A DNA stretch of 64,000 bases from Dyadobacter luticola. GTDB taxonomy: Bacteria; Bacteroidota; Bacteroidia; Cytophagales; Spirosomataceae. The notes beneath the pieces are model-generated. The model was not told the origin of the DNA. It saw only the letters and a list, made by a program, of their open reading frames with translations, and searched no databases. Of the stretch, positions 28,927-37,968 are shown piece by piece (the first letter of the stretch is position 1; the number at the start of each line of letters is the position of its first letter). The position numbers and the translations under genes are program-made. The DNA lies in assembly GCF_005860805.1 (NCBI RefSeq), contig NZ_VCEJ01000002.1, positions 1,348,375 to 1,412,374 on the forward strand, in the 5' to 3' direction.

Positions 28927-29807
28927 TGCAATTACTAGACGGGAAAGCGATATCATCCCAAATCAAAGCGGAAATCAAAGAGGAGGTGGAACAATGGACT
29001 GCAAATGGCGGCAAGAAGCCGCATTTGGCTGCGATCCTCGTCGGTAGCGACGGCGCAAGCGAAACCTATGTGGCATCCAAAATCAGGAGCTGCGAGGAAA
29101 TCGGCTTCACTTCTACCCTACTTCGTTTTGGGCCAGAGATTACTGAGGCTGAACTTCTTGACGCGGTTGAGTCATTGAACAATGATCCGGATGTGGATGG
29201 ATTTATTGTTCAGCTTCCACTTCCCAAACATATTTCTGAAAATACCATTATGGAAGCCGTAAGCCCTGCAAAGGATGTGGACGGTTTTCATCCGGTGAAT
29301 GTGGGTAAAATGTGCAAGGGGCTTCCTGCATATATTTCTGCCACGCCTTTCGGGATCCTTGAAATGCTGATCCGTGCAAAAATTGAGACCAGTGGGAAAC
29401 ATTGCGTCGTAATCGGTCGCAGCCAGATTGTAGGTTTGCCGATGAGCATTTTAATGCAGCGAAATTCTTATCCAGGCAACTGTACCGTCACCATCACGCA
29501 TAGTAAGACACAAAACCTGAAAGAAATCTGCCATACTGCCGACATTTTGATCGTAGCACTGGGACGCCCGGAATTTGTGACGGCAGAATATGTGAAAGAA
29601 GGCGCTGTCGTGATCGACGTGGGAATTTCAAGAGTTGTTGACGAAACCAAGAAAAGCGGGTTTTCTATTAAAGGTGATGTTGATTTCAATGACGTAGCAG
29701 CGAAGACCAGCTACATTACGCCGGTTCCGGGCGGTGTCGGTTTGATGACAATTTGCGGCTTGCTGACAAACACATTTAAGGCTGCGAAAAAAGAAATTTA
29801 TCAGTAG
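28926..29807 (+). CDS. folD: Bifunctional methylenetetrahydrofolate dehydrogenase / methenyltetrahydrofolate cyclohydrolase
   Basis: 293 residues, usual length for FolD. It oxidises 5,10-methylene-THF to methenyl-THF with NADP and hydrolyses that to 10-formyl-THF. Seen: the substrate-site helix [15 protein letters not shown] with the catalytic lysine, [22 protein letters not shown], the cofactor motif [13 protein letters not shown] and the C-terminal [11 protein letters not shown]. The start overlaps the sirtuin stop by 1 nt, so the two are translated in tandem. Confidence 0.97.
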   Translation: MQLLDGKAISSQIKAEIKEEVEQWTANGGKKPHLAAILVGSDGASETYVASKIRSCEEIGFTSTLLRFGPEITEAELLDAVESLNNDPDVDGFIVQLPLPKHISENTIMEAVSPAKDVDGFHPVNVGKMCKGLPAYISATPFGILEMLIRAKIETSGKHCVVIGRSQIVGLPMSILMQRNSYPGNCTVTITHSKTQNLKEICHTADILIVALGRPEFVTAEYVKEGAVVIDVGISRVVDETKKSGFSIKGDVDFNDVAAKTSYITPVPGGVGLMTICGLLTNTFKAAKKEIYQ

Positions 29808-29856
29808 CCTTGCTGCCACTTTTCCAGAAAAACATTAAATAAAGCTCACGTTTGCC

Positions 29857-29884
29857 TTTTACTAACACATTTACTAATTAGTAA
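29857..29884. promoter_or_regulatory. Candidate operator: TTACTAATTAGTAA palindrome plus upstream half-site
   Basis: A perfect 14-bp palindrome TTACTAATTAGTAA (29871-29884) lies 24 bp before the XRE gene. A half-site TTTACTAA is found 12-13 bp further upstream (29857-29865). The twofold symmetry fits a dimeric HTH repressor site. A near-consensus -7 box TACTTTTA (29886-29893) directly follows, so binding would block transcription. Confidence 0.5.
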
Positions 29885-29908
29885 GTACTTTTACAAAAAG
29901 GCTTTGCT

Positions 29909-30964
29909 ATGAGCATTGTAAGCAACAACATTAAATACTTGCGTCGCCTCAACGGATTGACGCAGGAACAATTTGCCCGGAAGATTGCGATTAAGCGCTC
30001 ACTGCTAGGCGCTTACGAAGAAGCCCGGGCTAATCCCAACCTTACTAATCTCAAAAATATGGCAGCCGCCTTCGGGATCACGGTTGACAATTTGCTAAAA
30101 AACGATCTCCGGAAACTGCGCGAAACACCCGATATGTCGCTGCCGCTCTCGGCACCACGACCGATGACCGTTTCACATTCCGGTAATGTTCCCACGCCAA
30201 CCCGCACGCCGACATTCGTAGAGCCGCAGCCGCTTTCCAAGATCATGGAAAATTACCAGCAGCAGGAGCCGCCAATCCGTACGGTTTCCAGGCAGGTCAA
30301 TTTCAAGCCGGTCAACGGAGATTTGCCGCCGCAGCCGGCAGCCGCTCAGCCAGCATTTAATAATGTAGTGCACCAGCCTGCACCTCAGCAGGTTGTAAAT
30401 CAGCCTGCGTCGCAGCAGCTACCAGTTTTCAACAATCAGTACCAGCCGAATCAGTTTAATGCGCAGGTCGAAAATCGCTCGGTAAACTATCCGACTATTC
30501 AGTGGGTGGCCAATCACCATCAGAATGAGTATCTGGCGAACTTTCAAAATCCTTCCTATCTCACCAACCTGCCTTCATTTCAGCTGCCAAATTTACCCTC
30601 AGGTTATTATCGGGCTTTTGAAAGCGGTGATGATTTTACTTACCCCAATGCCATTTTGGTCGGGACATTCGTACGAAATTGGTATGATATCAAGGACGGG
30701 ATGCCTTATGTGTTTGTTCTGAGAGGTCAGGGTTTTGTTTGCAGGAATGCCTATAATCATGTCAAAACATCCGGCGTGCTGCTACTATCCTCTGACAATC
30801 AGGCACTCGACGATCTGGAAGTTCCTTTGCAGGAAGTATTGGAAGTTTGGGAAGTGAAAACATTTATCAGCTCGCAAATGCCTGTACCACAACCTTCTCT
30901 GGAAAGGGTAAGCCAGTTAATTGACGAACTGCAACTAGAATTGAGCCAGCTTCGGCCTCAGTAA
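29909..30964 (+). CDS. XRE-family transcriptional regulator with long P/Q-rich linker
   Basis: 351 residues. Residues about 5-65 are a Cro/C1-type helix-turn-helix (LRRLNGLTQEQFARKIAI..SLLGAYEEARANPNL). A linker of about 140 residues follows, very rich in Pro, Gln, Asn and Val. Residues about 215-320 look like the S24/LexA C-terminal beta-fold (SGYYRAFESGDDF, VGTFVRNWYDI, YVFVLRGQGFVCRNAY), but without a recognisable Ser-Lys protease dyad. A short coiled coil ends the protein. It has no phage genes around it. The palindrome in front suggests autoregulation. Ligand and targets unknown. Confidence 0.85.
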   Translation: MSIVSNNIKYLRRLNGLTQEQFARKIAIKRSLLGAYEEARANPNLTNLKNMAAAFGITVDNLLKNDLRKLRETPDMSLPLSAPRPMTVSHSGNVPTPTRTPTFVEPQPLSKIMENYQQQEPPIRTVSRQVNFKPVNGDLPPQPAAAQPAFNNVVHQPAPQQVVNQPASQQLPVFNNQYQPNQFNAQVENRSVNYPTIQWVANHHQNEYLANFQNPSYLTNLPSFQLPNLPSGYYRAFESGDDFTYPNAILVGTFVRNWYDIKDGMPYVFVLRGQGFVCRNAYNHVKTSGVLLLSSDNQALDDLEVPLQEVLEVWEVKTFISSQMPVPQPSLERVSQLIDELQLELSQLRPQ

Positions 30965-30968
30965 AATT

Positions 30969-31748
30969 TCAGACTTTGTTTTCCAGCGTTTCAAAAAGTG
31001 CCTCGATTTTCGGGAGATCTCTGCTTTTTGAAGTCGTTTCCAGAATCGCTACGCCGAGCTGGTACCAAAGTCCGTCGCCGGCGGTGATGAATTTGCCTTT
31101 TCTGGAAGGTTTTGCTTCGAAAGCATTGTCGGACACAAACTCGGCTTTGTAAACCGTGTCCATGATCTTCTGCAACTGGCTCCATTCCAGCTTTCTCGCA
31201 ATGCCTTTGTCTTTGGTGATCGTAAAGGATTTTTGCGCAAATGACGCCTTTAAATCGAGGGTAACTTTGCGGTTTTCAGCGATTTCAACAAAAGTCAATT
31301 CGAAAGGTTTTTCTCTTCCACCCGTTTCGAAAATTGCCTGCATAAATTCCTGCAAAAAGTACGACCACCGCTCTTTATCAACCGGATACGTGTTGACACG
31401 CTGGCCTTCTTCCTCCATTTCAATTTCTATGAAATCTTCAAACTCGCTGTCCTGCTTCTTACGCACAAGTTTTGACGAACCCAAAATCTGACGAAATTCT
31501 TCGATCCAAACGGCAGGAACCGCTCCCGACCACTGATAATCATCATCATTTGTAAAACCTTCATCGAACAATTCATCTTCCGAAACTTCATCTCGGTCCA
31601 GATAAGTGATCTTGAAATCGACTTCAATATCCTTTTCAGAGGTAATGTCCATTTTCAAGGTATAAAAATGGGAATACGGCGCCGGAACGACAGAAGCTGT
31701 CTGAAAAAGAATGGTATACTGACCTGGAATATGAAGATTTTTGTCCAT
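30969..31748 (-). CDS. Conserved-looking hypothetical protein coupled to menE
   Basis: 259 residues, acidic, no signal peptide, no membrane segment and no family I can name. The composition (many Glu, Asp, Lys, Phe) and even codon use indicate a real soluble protein. Its ATG follows the menE stop with no gap (31746-31751), so translation is very likely coupled. The gene converges on the XRE gene with 4 bp between stops. A role linked to menaquinone synthesis is suggested only by position. Confidence 0.75.
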   Translation of the reverse strand: MDKNLHIPGQYTILFQTASVVPAPYSHFYTLKMDITSEKDIEVDFKITYLDRDEVSEDELFDEGFTNDDDYQWSGAVPAVWIEEFRQILGSSKLVRKKQDSEFEDFIEIEMEEEGQRVNTYPVDKERWSYFLQEFMQAIFETGGREKPFELTFVEIAENRKVTLDLKASFAQKSFTITKDKGIARKLEWSQLQKIMDTVYKAEFVSDNAFEAKPSRKGKFITAGDGLWYQLGVAILETTSKSRDLPKIEALFETLENKV

Positions 31749-32810
31749 TTATGATTCTAATAGTTGCTGAAACGTCGCTCGTTTATCCACCTTGTTGCTG
31801 GGTGTCCTGGCAAACTTCGTCACAAAGTAAATATGTTTCGGAGTTTCATAAGCCGAAACCAGCCCTCTTATTTCTTTTAAAATGCGATTTGCAATGTCCT
31901 CGTCGGTTATACTTTCAATTACTAACACCAGTTTTTGCCCTAATTTCTCATCCGGCGCAGACCAGGAAAAAAATGATTTTGACAAATTCAAATCATCAAA
32001 AACCTCAGCCACAACGGCATCGATCTTATCCAGCACAATTTTCACACCGCCTGAATTGATAATATTATCCGCCCTGCCAATCCATTTAAATGTATTTCCT
32101 GAAATTTCGACAAGGTCATTTGTCTGGACAATTTCATTATTGGTAACCGGCCCTAAGACGAAAAGACAGCCGCGATCATCGGTACCAAACCGGATTTCTG
32201 GCAAGAATTCATAGTTTTCAGAAGGCTCGGCACCATTAAGTTGCCGCAATGCTACGTGGGAAACGGTTTCCGTCATACCATAACTCTGGTAAATCGGGAC
32301 AGGCAATTTCGAAATGACTTTTTGCAAAGAGACATCTACCGGCGCGCCTCCTAAAAGTATTTTTCCCAGACTGTTATCCCGATTTTTTGTCTCAACATTC
32401 GCCAGAATTTCGGTCAGTTGCAAAGGTACCAGTGCGGCAAAATCAAACTGCATTTCAGGCTCAATGTCAGCCAGCGGATTTGACGACGGTTCAATAATCG
32501 TCAACTCCCAATCCAGCTCCATACCCCTGACCAGCATCATCAGGCCGGCGATGTACGACACATTCAAACAAACTAATGCCCGTGTACCTTTTCCAAGTTG
32601 CAAAGCCTTTCCGGTCATCCGCGCGCTGGCAGACATTTGAACCCTTGTCAAATTAATCGGCTTCGGCGTGCCCGTGGAGCCGGACGTGTGCAGCGTAAAT
32701 TCCTGCTGACCGCCGAGCCAGGCTTTCATAAAATCCCAGGCACCGGCAAAGTAGGGCTCGCCAGGTCTTTTTGCGTCATTCAGGTCTGAAATGCTGGTTG
32801 TCCAGATCAT
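31749..32810 (-). CDS. menE: O-succinylbenzoate-CoA ligase, short AMP-binding enzyme
   Basis: 353 residues, shorter than the about 450-490 of classical MenE but usual for Bacteroidota. The adenylate-forming motif is HTSGSTGTPKP (41-51), with YQSYGMTETVSHVA as the A5-like motif and a reduced C-terminal lid. Later motifs: NTFKWIGRADNIINSGG and the terminal TPSNKVDKR. It activates o-succinylbenzoate to its CoA ester in menaquinone synthesis. The identification rests on the AMP-ligase motifs plus divergent menB across a 147-bp gap. It is followed at once by a hypothetical gene. Confidence 0.87.
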   Translation of the reverse strand: MIWTTSISDLNDAKRPGEPYFAGAWDFMKAWLGGQQEFTLHTSGSTGTPKPINLTRVQMSASARMTGKALQLGKGTRALVCLNVSYIAGLMMLVRGMELDWELTIIEPSSNPLADIEPEMQFDFAALVPLQLTEILANVETKNRDNSLGKILLGGAPVDVSLQKVISKLPVPIYQSYGMTETVSHVALRQLNGAEPSENYEFLPEIRFGTDDRGCLFVLGPVTNNEIVQTNDLVEISGNTFKWIGRADNIINSGGVKIVLDKIDAVVAEVFDDLNLSKSFFSWSAPDEKLGQKLVLVIESITDEDIANRILKEIRGLVSAYETPKHIYFVTKFARTPSNKVDKRATFQQLLES

Positions 32811-32885
32811 TTATCAATTCGTTCACCAATTAAAATTTTGCTAACTTCTACCGCTTTGGGGCAGTCCGAAAGTTATTCATTACTT

Positions 32886-32917
32886 TTTGAAGGATACCCA
32901 AACAATCAGTAATTTCG
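32886..32917 (+). promoter_or_regulatory. Promoter of menB (TTTG-N20-TAATTTCG)
   Basis: TTTG (32886-32889) and TAATTTCG (32910-32917, one mismatch to TAnnTTTG) are 20 nt apart, the expected spacing. The predicted start near 32924 gives a leader of about 34 nt, like topA. Confidence 0.55.
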
Positions 32918-32957
32918 TGGCTTCAAGCATTTGAACATTTACCTTTTATTTTGATTT

Positions 32958-33782
32958 ATGTCCGATCTAATTCAATGGGAAACCATTAAAGAATACGAGG
33001 AAATCCTCTTTACACTGCACGAAGGAATTGCCAAAATAAGTATAAACCGGCCGCACAAGCACAACGCATTCACCCCACTTACTGTCACCGAAATGATCGA
33101 CGCGATGCACATTTGCCGCGAAGATCCGCGGATTGATGTGATCATTTTGACCGGCGAAGGTGGAAAAGCATTCTGCTCGGGCGGCGACCAGTCGGTAAGA
33201 GGTCACGGTGGCTACATCGGCGATGACCACGTGCCGCGTTTGAATGTGCTCGATTTACAACGCATGATCCGATCTATTCCTAAGGCGGTAATTGCGATGG
33301 TCGCTGGCTGGGCCATCGGCGGCGGCCACGTTTTGCATGTGATTTGTGACATTTCTATCGCTGCTGAGAATGCACGTTTTGGACAAACCGGGCCGAAAGT
33401 TGGAAGTTTTGACGGCGGATTTGGTGCCTCATATCTGGCGCGGGTCGTAGGTCAGAAAAAAGCACGTGAAATCTGGTTCCTTTGTGACCAATATGACGCG
33501 CAGGAAGCATTGCAAATGGGTTTGGTCAATAAAGTAGTTCCTCTGGAAGAGCTGGAAAAGACGACTGTTGAATGGTGTAAGAAAATCCAGGAGAAAAGCC
33601 CGCTGTCTATCAGAATGCTAAAAAGCGCGTTTAATGCTGAGCTCGACGGACAAGCTGGTATCCAGGAACTTGCAGGAAATGCGACATTGCTTTACTATCT
33701 CAGCGAAGAAGCAAAAGAGGGACAAAGATCGTTTCTTGAAAAAAGAAAACCTGATTTTAGTAAATTCCCGAAGTTTCCCTGA
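32958..33782 (+). CDS. menB: 1,4-dihydroxy-2-naphthoyl-CoA synthase
   Basis: 274 residues of the crotonase family, catalysing ring closure of o-succinylbenzoyl-CoA in menaquinone synthesis. Typical MenB segments: [15 protein letters not shown], the oxyanion-hole motif [40 protein letters not shown] and the C-terminal [13 protein letters not shown]. It is divergent from menE and has its own promoter candidate. The neighbour downstream is an EVE protein 51 bp away. Confidence 0.97.
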   Translation: MSDLIQWETIKEYEEILFTLHEGIAKISINRPHKHNAFTPLTVTEMIDAMHICREDPRIDVIILTGEGGKAFCSGGDQSVRGHGGYIGDDHVPRLNVLDLQRMIRSIPKAVIAMVAGWAIGGGHVLHVICDISIAAENARFGQTGPKVGSFDGGFGASYLARVVGQKKAREIWFLCDQYDAQEALQMGLVNKVVPLEELEKTTVEWCKKIQEKSPLSIRMLKSAFNAELDGQAGIQELAGNATLLYYLSEEAKEGQRSFLEKRKPDFSKFPKFP

Positions 33783-33833
33783 CAAATATCTCTGCCATTT
33801 TTAGCTAAAAACAAAAACCAAACCGACACTTCA

Positions 33834-34241
33834 ATGCAATATTGGCTTCTCAAATCTGAACCCAGCGCTTATTCCTGGGACGACCTTGTAGAACAAAAAG
33901 AGGGAATGTGGGACGGCGTGCGCAATTACGCGGCGCGCCTGAATCTGATGGCCATGAAAAAAGGCGATCTGGCGCTTTTTTACCACAGCAATGAAGGTAA
34001 GGAAGTAGTTGGCATTGTTAAGGTTTCAAAAGAACATTATCCCGATCCCACCGCAAAAGAAGGTAACTGGGTTGTTGTGAATGTAGTGCCGGTTGAAAAG
34101 TTTCCGAAGACGGTGACCCTCGCGCAGATCAAAGCAGACGACCGGTTGAAAGAAATGGCGCTCGTGAAATTGTCGAGGCTATCCGTAGGACCTGTAAGGC
34201 CCGAAGAATTTGATGTAATTGTTGGATTGGCACATGATTAA
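33834..34241 (+). CDS. EVE-domain protein (thymocyte nuclear protein 1-like)
   Basis: 135 residues, whole length one EVE domain: YWLLKSEPSAYSWDDL, GVRNYAARLNLMAMKKGD, LALFYHSN and VVGIVKV. EVE domains belong to the PUA superfamily and bind modified bases in DNA or RNA. A partner nuclease or modification enzyme is not next to it. Its last 8 bases overlap the start of the next gene (ATG at 34234). Confidence 0.92.
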   Translation: MQYWLLKSEPSAYSWDDLVEQKEGMWDGVRNYAARLNLMAMKKGDLALFYHSNEGKEVVGIVKVSKEHYPDPTAKEGNWVVVNVVPVEKFPKTVTLAQIKADDRLKEMALVKLSRLSVGPVRPEEFDVIVGLAHD

Positions 34242-35811
34242 AAACAGGCTTTCCGGTTTGAGAGCGAAGCTTTTACTGGTTTCCTTGCTCCTGTTGTCGC
34301 TCAAAATGATGGGACAGGGGGTGAAAAGGATAGAACTTCCTTTGTCCGGGAACATGGCCTACCAGACCGTTCCGCTCGGCGAGCAGGGCGTTTTGTTGAT
34401 TTCAAAACCGGACCGCGGCACATTTAATGTTCAGAAGTTTGATGCCGAGCTGAACCGCGTCTGGGCCATCGACGGGCCTATCGAATCGAACCTGGACTAC
34501 ATGGCTTCTTCCTATGACGGGCAAGCCGTTTTTTTGCTTTTTAGTAAATACCGCAGCACATTATACCAGATTGTGAAAGTCAATGTCGGCCCGGGTTTCG
34601 TGGAGACATTTACCATTAACACGCTTGACCGTTTTGAAATCACCGATTTTAAAACATTGGGCTACTCGGTATTTATGGCAGGAATGGTCAGAAACGAACC
34701 TGTGCTGATCTATACCCAGCTTACTACTTCTCAAACCAAAGTTTTGCCGTCGGCAATCAAAGGCTCGAATGCGATCCAGACAGTGGAAGTGGACACTGCG
34801 CAGCATTTGGTCAATGTTTGTTTTGCAGTTAAAAAAGGGCGACAAACCAAGATTGTTGCCAGGTCTTATGAAGAAACCGGCGAGCTGTACACCCAGGTTA
34901 CTGTCGATCCCGAAGACGATTATTCGCTTCTGAGTGGCAGATTGCAGGTACTGAATGATTCTGTGCGCATTGTCATCGGCACTTATGGTTACCGGAATAT
35001 GCAGAGTAGCGCAAACGCGGCTTCGCAAGGGTTATACATTACTAAAATTGTCGGTAACGAGACGGTTTTCACTCGCTACCATAGTTTCACAGACTTCAAG
35101 AACTTCTTCAATTTCATGAATGAGCGCCAGCAGGAAAAGATGGAAAAGCGCATTCGTAAAAAGAAGGAAAGCGGCGATGATCTGAAACTAAATTACCGGC
35201 TCCTGGTGCATGACATTGTACCGAAAAACAAGGATTTCCTGCTCGTAGCCGAAGTTTTTTATCCTGAATACCGCTACCAAAACCAGAATATGATGGGCGG
35301 ATTTGGTTACGGCAGCATGGTGGGTTATCCTTTCGGGATGGGTCTTTACAATCCTTATTTATGGAACCCGATGTACGGCGGCCGCGGCTATAACCAGCAG
35401 GTTTTTGACGGATTTACCTACACCCACGCCATCGTGGCGGATGTGGATGAAAATGGTAAGCTGGTTTGGGATAATAGTCTGAGTTTCGACAATGTGAAAA
35501 GCATGGACCTGCGTGAAAAAATCAAAGTCCAGACATTCTCAAATGGAAATTCGCGCCTGGTTTACAGCCATAATGGCGCGATACGCAGCAAGATCATCAA
35601 AGGTGATCAGGTGATTGACAGCGACCGGGTGATCCCCAACGAAACGTATGTTGAAGGCGATAAAGTCCGCCGAACCAGCACCGACGACATTGATTACTGG
35701 TACGGCAACTTTTACCTGGCGTGGGGCGAGCAGCGCATCGTCAATGCAGCCGGCGATCCGCAAACCCGCGGACGTCGTAATGTTTTTTACTTAAATAAGA
35801 TAGCTTATTAA
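34234..35811 (+). CDS. Secreted hypothetical protein with Gly/Tyr/Met-rich insert
   Basis: 525 residues from the ATG at 34234, chosen because the signal peptide (about 1-25) starts there; an ATG at 34219 adds five residues. The body is a long beta-strand-rich region, perhaps a propeller, with no family I recognise. Residues about 350-385 form a low-complexity stretch rich in Gly, Tyr, Met, Asn and Pro (around MGGFGYG and GMGLYNPYLW). A basic helix (EKMEKRIRKKKES) lies before it. Probably an envelope protein. It overlaps the EVE gene by 8 nt and is followed by a methyltransferase gene 17 bp away. Confidence 0.75.
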   Translation: MIKNRLSGLRAKLLLVSLLLLSLKMMGQGVKRIELPLSGNMAYQTVPLGEQGVLLISKPDRGTFNVQKFDAELNRVWAIDGPIESNLDYMASSYDGQAVFLLFSKYRSTLYQIVKVNVGPGFVETFTINTLDRFEITDFKTLGYSVFMAGMVRNEPVLIYTQLTTSQTKVLPSAIKGSNAIQTVEVDTAQHLVNVCFAVKKGRQTKIVARSYEETGELYTQVTVDPEDDYSLLSGRLQVLNDSVRIVIGTYGYRNMQSSANAASQGLYITKIVGNETVFTRYHSFTDFKNFFNFMNERQQEKMEKRIRKKKESGDDLKLNYRLLVHDIVPKNKDFLLVAEVFYPEYRYQNQNMMGGFGYGSMVGYPFGMGLYNPYLWNPMYGGRGYNQQVFDGFTYTHAIVADVDENGKLVWDNSLSFDNVKSMDLREKIKVQTFSNGNSRLVYSHNGAIRSKIIKGDQVIDSDRVIPNETYVEGDKVRRTSTDDIDYWYGNFYLAWGEQRIVNAAGDPQTRGRRNVFYLNKIAY

Positions 35812-35828
35812 AAGGCTATCGACCTCTC

Positions 35829-36716
35829 ATGATTCTTCTTTCACCAGACAACCTTACTGATTACCAACTGATTGATACCGGCGGCTTTGAAAAGCTGGAA
35901 CGATTTGGTCAATACATTCTTGCACGTCCCGAGCCGCAGGCGATTTGGGATAAATCGCTTTCGGAGGAAGAGTGGGAAATGCAAGCGCATGCGGTTTTTA
36001 AAAAAGATAAAAATTCGCAGGAAAAAGGCCAGTGGATTTTGAAACCTGGCATGCCGGATAAGTGGGTTTTTCAGTACAGAAATAAGGATTTGCACCTTCG
36101 GGCGAAACTAGCATTGTCAGCATTCAAGCATGTCGGCGTATTTCCTGAGCAAGCTACTAACTGGGATTTTATTTCTAAAACCCTGAAAAAGAATACGGAA
36201 GACAAGCCAAATGTGCTTAATCTTTTCGCCTACACCGGCATTGCGTCCCTGGCTGCGAAGGCGGCGGGCGCGGATGTAACGCATGTCGATTCGATCAAAC
36301 AGGTGATCAGCTGGTCGCGGGAAAATATGCAGCTGAGCGGGCTGGACAACATTCGCTGGGTGGTGGAAGATGCGATGAAATTTGTGCAACGGGAAGTGCG
36401 GCGCGGGAATAAATACAATGGTATAATCCTCGATCCGCCGGCTTATGGTCGCGGGCCAGATGGGGAAAAATGGCTTCTGGAAGAAAGTTTGAATGAAATA
36501 CTCCGACTTTGTGCCCAGCTTTTGAAGGACAAAGATTTCTTTTTTATTATCAATCTTTACTCGCTGGGTTTCTCGGCTTTGATCGTCGAAAACCTGATCA
36601 AAGCACATTTCGGCACGGACGTAAAACATGAATTCGGCGAGCTTTTTATCCCGGATTCTTTTGGCAAAAAGCTGCCGCTGGGCGTATTTTCCCGATTTTC
36701 GGATCAGGATTCCTGA
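35829..36716 (+). CDS. Class I SAM-dependent methyltransferase, RlmI-like
   Basis: 295 residues with the Rossmann methyltransferase motifs NLFAYTGIASLAAKAAGA (SAM loop), VTHVDS (acidic ribose contact), WVVEDAMKF and LDPPAYGRG (motif IV). The layout resembles the rRNA large-subunit methyltransferase I family (PF10672), which modifies 23S rRNA cytosines. It lacks the PUA domain of E. coli RlmI. Probable rRNA or other nucleic acid methyltransferase; the exact target is unknown. Confidence 0.82.
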   Translation: MILLSPDNLTDYQLIDTGGFEKLERFGQYILARPEPQAIWDKSLSEEEWEMQAHAVFKKDKNSQEKGQWILKPGMPDKWVFQYRNKDLHLRAKLALSAFKHVGVFPEQATNWDFISKTLKKNTEDKPNVLNLFAYTGIASLAAKAAGADVTHVDSIKQVISWSRENMQLSGLDNIRWVVEDAMKFVQREVRRGNKYNGIILDPPAYGRGPDGEKWLLEESLNEILRLCAQLLKDKDFFFIINLYSLGFSALIVENLIKAHFGTDVKHEFGELFIPDSFGKKLPLGVFSRFSDQDS

Positions 36717-36726
36717 AACATTTAGA

Positions 36727-37926
36727 ATGCAATCAAGCTTTTTTTCATATCTCACTTTGCTTTTTCTGGCCGGTCTCGGCGGGCTGAATATTTCTTGTCA
36801 GAGCGATGCCAGAAATTCGACGCGCATTCCGCCGGTGATCAAAAAGTCGAAAGCGCAGTGGGAAAATGATGCCTTACTTTCTCTTACTGATCTGATTAAC
36901 AGAGGTATCGATTCGGATCTCAATTATTTCAAAAGAGCGCGCATTCATTTTGACCGGGAACAATATTCCGAAGCACTGGATGACGTGAATGAGTCGATTT
37001 ATGAGCAGGACAATGTGAGTGATTATTTTTTATTAAGAGGAAAAATCTACCGCGAGCTGAACAAAATCGACGAGGCGCTGGAAGATGCGCAGCGGGCGGA
37101 AGCGTTGCAGCAAAGCAGTCCTGAACTATATGTACTGCTGGCCGACATTCTCCAAGCGAAAGGCAGATTCAACGAAGCGACGGGCTATTTGAACCAGGCT
37201 TTGAAAATGGCACCTTACGACGGTCCGGCTTATTATGTGAAAGGCATGCTACAAGCCCGGCAGGGTGATTCGACGGGAAGTTTGACGAGTTTTGATTATG
37301 CCATTAAGGTCAATCCCAAGTTGTTACGGGCTTATGAGCAGAGCATTATCATTCTCAGAAAGCTGGGTAACACCGATCGGGCGCTTGCGGTAAACGAGAA
37401 AGCGATCAAGCGATTTCCAAAAGATGCAAACCTGTTTTTCGAGCGCGGACAGATCTTTAATGTACTTGCCAAACCGGATACCGCGCTGCTGAACTACGAA
37501 AAAGCGCTCGCAATCAATCCCGATTATGAGGATGCGCAATATCAGGTGGCTACGGTGGCGATTCAGCTGAGAGAATTTTACAGAGCATTACCTGCGCTGG
37601 ACAAACTTTATAAGAAAAAACCTAAGTCGAAGGAAATCAATAACATGCTCGGTTTTTGTTACGAAAAAATCGGGGATTATGAAAAAGCGCGGGGATACTA
37701 TGGCACTGCGCTGGTAGTTGCGCCCGGCGACCAGGATGCGCGGTATGGTTTGTACCGGATCAGGCAGCGGGAAAATGAGGCATTGGGCCAATCGTATTAT
37801 CCGGATGAAAATGTCCGTCCGACTTATAAACTGCTGGATACGGCCCGCGTAAAAATCAATGTGATCAAACCGCGGGGCACGACAAATATCCGCGTGGACT
37901 CGACGCGAAAAGCTAAAATTCAATAG
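36727..37926 (+). CDS. Tetratricopeptide-repeat lipoprotein
   Basis: 399 residues from the ATG at 36727 (the open frame extends upstream into the methyltransferase gene, but the signal sequence begins here). The N-terminus is hydrophobic and ends in LNISC, a loose lipobox with Cys24 as the candidate lipidated residue. At least eight TPR units occupy residues about 50-360 (for example NEATGYLNQALKMAPYDGPAYYV). TPR lipoproteins act as scaffolds in outer-membrane or cell-wall assembly. The TAG stop is part of the -7 box of thrS. Confidence 0.82.
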   Translation: MQSSFFSYLTLLFLAGLGGLNISCQSDARNSTRIPPVIKKSKAQWENDALLSLTDLINRGIDSDLNYFKRARIHFDREQYSEALDDVNESIYEQDNVSDYFLLRGKIYRELNKIDEALEDAQRAEALQQSSPELYVLLADILQAKGRFNEATGYLNQALKMAPYDGPAYYVKGMLQARQGDSTGSLTSFDYAIKVNPKLLRAYEQSIIILRKLGNTDRALAVNEKAIKRFPKDANLFFERGQIFNVLAKPDTALLNYEKALAINPDYEDAQYQVATVAIQLREFYRALPALDKLYKKKPKSKEINNMLGFCYEKIGDYEKARGYYGTALVVAPGDQDARYGLYRIRQRENEALGQSYYPDENVRPTYKLLDTARVKINVIKPRGTTNIRVDSTRKAKIQ

Positions 37927-37931
37927 ATTTG
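37924..37931 (+). promoter_or_regulatory. Possible -7 box (TAGATTTG) of thrS
   Basis: Exact TAnnTTTG match overlapping the TAG stop of the TPR gene. The predicted start near 37938 gives a leader of about 31 nt to thrS. No TTTG at the right upstream distance. Confidence 0.4.
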
Positions 37932-37968
37932 CAGATTAGAGAATTATTGTCACAGAATTAAATTTTGA

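Noticed and set aside
36117..36755. Minus-strand frame of 212 codons within the methyltransferase gene
   Set aside because: Antisense to a gene with clear SAM motifs; no independent evidence.
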